Source: an uncultured Saprospiraceae bacterium
GTDB lineage: Bacteria > Bacteroidota > Bacteroidia > Chitinophagales > Saprospiraceae
Direction of reading: 5' to 3'
NCBI GenBank assembly: GCA_937942405.1
Contig: CALDEN010000196.1
Span: forward strand, 1-6,875
Length of the DNA stretch: 6,875 nt
Part shown: one piece after another, positions 4,235 through 6,875 of the stretch
Numbering within the stretch: the stretch's first letter is position 1
How the letters are laid out: every line of letters starts with the position of its first letter
The notes under the pieces: model-generated
The model's input: the letters and a program-made list of their open reading frames with translations, nothing else
The model's database searches: none
Told to the model about the DNA's origin: nothing
Translations under genes and position numbers: made by a program

Positions 4235-6875
4235 GTGAAAAAACACATATTCTATCGTGTCTTCTCGGCACGACTCTACTATACTTTTGCGATTCTTTTA
4301 TTTTTTAATTTGGCTTATAGCCAAATTAAAGGAACCATCATGGATCGTGAACTAGACGAAGGCCTGATAGGCGTAAACGTCTCCATAAAAAATAACCCAT
4401 CCATAGGTACGATTACTGATATCGACGGTTCTTTTGAGCTAGGAGCTAATGTAGGAGATACATTGACCGTTTCTTATGTGGGATATAGAACCACAGACTT
4501 TGAGATTTCAGGTAGAGATATGGGAGTGCTTTACCTAGACGAGGCCAGCGAACTTTTAGAAGAAGTAGTTGTAATCGGTTACGGAGCGGTGGATAAAAAA
4601 GACCTCACAGGGGTAGTAACTAAAGTAACCGAAGATGATTTTGTGCAAGGAGCCATCAGTTCTCCCGAAAAATTATTGAACGGAAAAGTAGCAGGACTGC
4701 AAATCAGCGGAAATGGCGAGCCAGGAGGAGGATCGAGAATCAGACTGAGAGGCGGTACATCCTTAGATGCCTCTAGTGATCCACTTATCGTAATAGATGG
4801 TGTACCTATGGATAATCGAGGACTTGCCAGTTCTAGAAACCCACTAAACTTTGTCAATGCCAATGATGTGGCCAGTATGACCGTCCTCAAAGATGCATCG
4901 GCCTCAGCCATCTATGGATCACGTGGAGCCAATGGGGTAATAATCATTACAACCAAATCTGGAAAAACAGGTAAACCCAAGCTGAGCTATACAGGGAATG
5001 TAAATGTTAGCGTTTTTAATGGAACCCCGAATCATCTGAGCCCACAGAATTTCAGAAATGCAATAAATAGTAAAGCCCCTCAAGAAATAGAATTTCTAGG
5101 AGATGTCAATACCGATTGGGTATCAGAGGTCACACAATTGGCATCGAGTACAGAGCATAATCTTTCCTTGTCAGGTGGTACTAAAAAAACAAAATACTTC
5201 CTATCAGCAGGATATCTTAAGAGTAATGGTGTGCTTAAAAATTCTGCCCACGAGAAAAAAACCTTCGCTGGTAACATATCGACTAAGCTATTTAATGATG
5301 CCCTAAGTGTTTCTGTCAAATCACGGACAGGCCTTACCGATGACGTATTTGCACCTAATGTAATTGGAGCTGCGATGGCTTTTGATCCTACAAGACCCGT
5401 GCTGGATCCCGATTCAGAGTTTGGGGGATATTATCAGTGGGACGATCCTCTGGCTACGGGTAATCCGGTATCTATCCTAGATCTAAATGAAAATACGGGT
5501 AAGCAGATACGTACGCTCAATAATCTGACATTGACCTATGAGTTGCCTTTTATAGAGGGACTATCTATTACGTCTAATACAAGTTATGATTACATAACTG
5601 GAGATAAACGGGAATTTACAAGTCCTCTCGAAAAAAGCAATTTTGAAAGAGGAGGTCGGATTTTTAATGAAGACTTACGTAATTACACCGCACTGATCGA
5701 AACCTACGGAACGTATAAAATAGATCTCAGTCAAAAGGCTAAATTAGAGTTTACAGCTGGACATTCTTGGCAAGAATTTGATCAGGAAAATAGATGGGAG
5801 TTTGGAAATGGACTAGAGTTAGATAGTAATAACGAGTATCAGTATACGCTGGATATAGCTCAGGATTCTTTTCTGGTAACTAATCGATTGATTTCATTCT
5901 TTGGAAGAGCTAATTTTAGTTTGAATGACAAGTATTTATTTACCGGTTCTGTTCGTAGAGATGGGTCCTCTAGATTTGGAGATTCTAATAAGTGGGGAGT
6001 ATTTCCTGCCGCAGCTTTTGCATGGAGAGTATTAGAAGAAGATTTTGCTTCAGGACTAGCCAATACTTTTACAGATCTAAAGTTCAGACTGAGTTGGGGA
6101 GTGACGGGTAATGAGGATATAAACGACTTCTTATTTAAGACCTTTTACAGTTATGGAACAGATGATGCCCGATATCAGTTCGGAGAAGACTTTGTACGTA
6201 CGCTGCGAGGTACTGGTGTAGATCCAGATATTAAGTGGGAGGAAACGACTTCGCTCAATATGGGGATAGATTTCGGTTTCTGGAATAACAGAATGTCAGG
6301 ATCATTAGATCTTTATAGAAAATATACAGACGATTTATTGTTTACCGTAGCCACACCTGCTTTTACTAATCTCAAGGATCGGGTATTGACTAATATCGGA
6401 GAGATGGAAAACAGAGGAATAGAACTTTCGCTGAATAGCGTACTCATAGATGGTAGTAAACTGGATTGGAGCTTAGGTTTTAATGTGGCTGCTAATCGTA
6501 ATGAGATCAAAAAATTAGATAACTCTATCTTACAAGCTGCCGTATATGAGACGGGAGGGATTTCTGGAGACATCGGTCAGACTATTCAGTTATTGCAAGT
6601 GGGAGAGAGTATAGAGACCTTCAGGACATATCGTCATATGTTAGGTGCTGATGGACTTCCATTACCAGATACAGAAGATTTTAATGGAGATGGCTTTATC
6701 GATGATACAGATATCTATGAAGACATCAACGATGATGGCCTCATCAACGAAAACGATCTAGTAGTAGGCGAGTCGGCTGCTCCTAAGTTGATCTTAGGAT
6801 TGTCATCTAATGTTAGATATGGTAATTGGGATTTGTCTATGGTCCTGAGATCTCATTTAGGAAACTATGCATATA
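4235..6875 (+). CDS. SusC/RagA-family TonB-dependent outer-membrane transporter (3' partial)
   Basis: The frame is open for 880 codons without a break and runs off the window; complete members are about 1000 residues. These transporters import glycans or peptides across the outer membrane with TonB energy, usually capped by a SusD lipoprotein. The GTG at 4235 gives Met-Lys-Lys, a hydrophobic stretch and cleavage after Ala-Tyr-Ser (about residue 28); an in-frame stop lies at 4208-4210, and a TTG at 4226 is a less likely start. Next are a carboxypeptidase-regulatory-like domain (about 29-107), the family signature Glu-Val-Val-Val-Ile-Gly-Tyr-Gly (110-117), and a plug domain ending in Val-Leu-Lys-Asp-Ala-Ser-Ala-Ser-Ala-Ile-Tyr-Gly (217-228). 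The beta-barrel includes Leu-Ser-Trp-Gly-Val-Thr-Gly-Asn (619-626). There is no STN domain, so no direct anti-sigma signalling is expected. Two Asp-rich EF-hand-like loops lie at 815-826 and 830-841. The substrate cannot be told. Confidence 0.95.
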   Translation, partial: MKKHIFYRVFSARLYYTFAILLFFNLAYSQIKGTIMDRELDEGLIGVNVSIKNNPSIGTITDIDGSFELGANVGDTLTVSYVGYRTTDFEISGRDMGVLYLDEASELLEEVVVIGYGAVDKKDLTGVVTKVTEDDFVQGAISSPEKLLNGKVAGLQISGNGEPGGGSRIRLRGGTSLDASSDPLIVIDGVPMDNRGLASSRNPLNFVNANDVASMTVLKDASASAIYGSRGANGVIIITTKSGKTGKPKLSYTGNVNVSVFNGTPNHLSPQNFRNAINSKAPQEIEFLGDVNTDWVSEVTQLASSTEHNLSLSGGTKKTKYFLSAGYLKSNGVLKNSAHEKKTFAGNISTKLFNDALSVSVKSRTGLTDDVFAPNVIGAAMAFDPTRPVLDPDSEFGGYYQWDDPLATGNPVSILDLNENTGKQIRTLNNLTLTYELPFIEGLSITSNTSYDYITGDKREFTSPLEKSNFERGGRIFNEDLRNYTALIETYGTYKIDLSQKAKLEFTAGHSWQEFDQENRWEFGNGLELDSNNEYQYTLDIAQDSFLVTNRLISFFGRANFSLNDKYLFTGSVRRDGSSRFGDSNKWGVFPAAAFAWRVLEEDFASGLANTFTDLKFRLSWGVTGNEDINDFLFKTFYSYGTDDARYQFGEDFVRTLRGTGVDPDIKWEETTSLNMGIDFGFWNNRMSGSLDLYRKYTDDLLFTVATPAFTNLKDRVLTNIGEMENRGIELSLNSVLIDGSKLDWSLGFNVAANRNEIKKLDNSILQAAVYETGGISGDIGQTIQLLQVGESIETFRTYRHMLGADGLPLPDTEDFNGDGFIDDTDIYEDINDDGLINENDLVVGESAAPKLILGLSSNVRYGNWDLSMVLRSHLGNYAY
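4304..4330. repeat. Perfect 12-bp inverted repeat inside the susC-like signal-peptide codons
   Basis: TTTAATTTGGCT (4304-4315) and AGCCAAATTAAA (4319-4330) are exact reverse complements around a TAT centre. In mRNA this would form a hairpin 70 bases after the GTG start, over the codons for the signal-peptide end and cleavage site. No T tract follows on the + strand, so it is not a terminator. It could affect translation, RNA stability or small-RNA pairing, or be a protein-binding site. Confidence 0.7.

Noticed and set aside
4579..4911. 110-codon open frame antisense to the SusC-like plug region
   Set aside because: Shadow of the plug-domain coding strand; no motif and no leader.
1..6875. Defence system, CRISPR array, tRNA or mobile element
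   Set aside because: No regularly spaced repeats, cloverleaf, transposase, integrase, nuclease or terminal inverted repeats were found on either strand.

Overview
The window comes from a Bacteroidota genome. The clearest signs are a SusC/RagA-type TonB-dependent transporter, a SusE/SusF-type surface lipoprotein whose lipobox cysteine is followed by the acidic Gly-Asp-Asp-Asp export signal, a type 2 PyrF, AT-rich DNA, and start codons preceded by A-rich leaders rather than Shine-Dalgarno sequences. Placement below phylum (for example a marine Saprospiria- or Flavobacteriia-like organism) is only a guess.

Layout. (1) Positions 1-230 hold the C-terminal end of a sensor histidine kinase on the + strand. 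(2) A cold-shock domain protein (294-488, - strand) faces it, with its own intrinsic terminator (233-268) between the two stops. (3) After a 261-bp divergent intergenic region comes a compact + strand set of housekeeping and hypothetical genes: an Nfu-type iron-sulfur scaffold (750-1013), orotidine 5'-phosphate decarboxylase pyrF (1055-1867) and, one base after it, a small NTF2-like (DUF4440-type) lipoprotein (1869-2354). (4) A 360-bp gene-free stretch (2355-2714) carries several inverted repeats and a plausible Bacteroidota promoter. (5) The last part looks like the start of a glycan-uptake (PUL-type) locus: a SusE/SusF-like lipoprotein with three tandem modules (2715-4151), a strong intrinsic terminator (4164-4196), and a SusC-like transporter that starts at a GTG codon (4235) and runs off the window end.

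How the genes fit together. The SusC-like barrel would import an oligosaccharide across the outer membrane using TonB energy, and the SusE/F-like lipoprotein would bind the glycan at the cell surface. The order is unusual: the classical starch locus is susC-susD-susE-susF, whereas here the SusE/F-like gene comes first and is cut off from susC by a terminator. A susD-like gene would be expected just beyond the window. No CRISPR array, tRNA, rRNA, insertion sequence or transposase was seen. The best candidates for something undescribed are regulatory: the terminator squeezed between the two sus-like genes, a perfect 12-bp inverted repeat inside the susC signal-peptide codons, and a 15-bp palindrome upstream of the SusE/F-like promoter.
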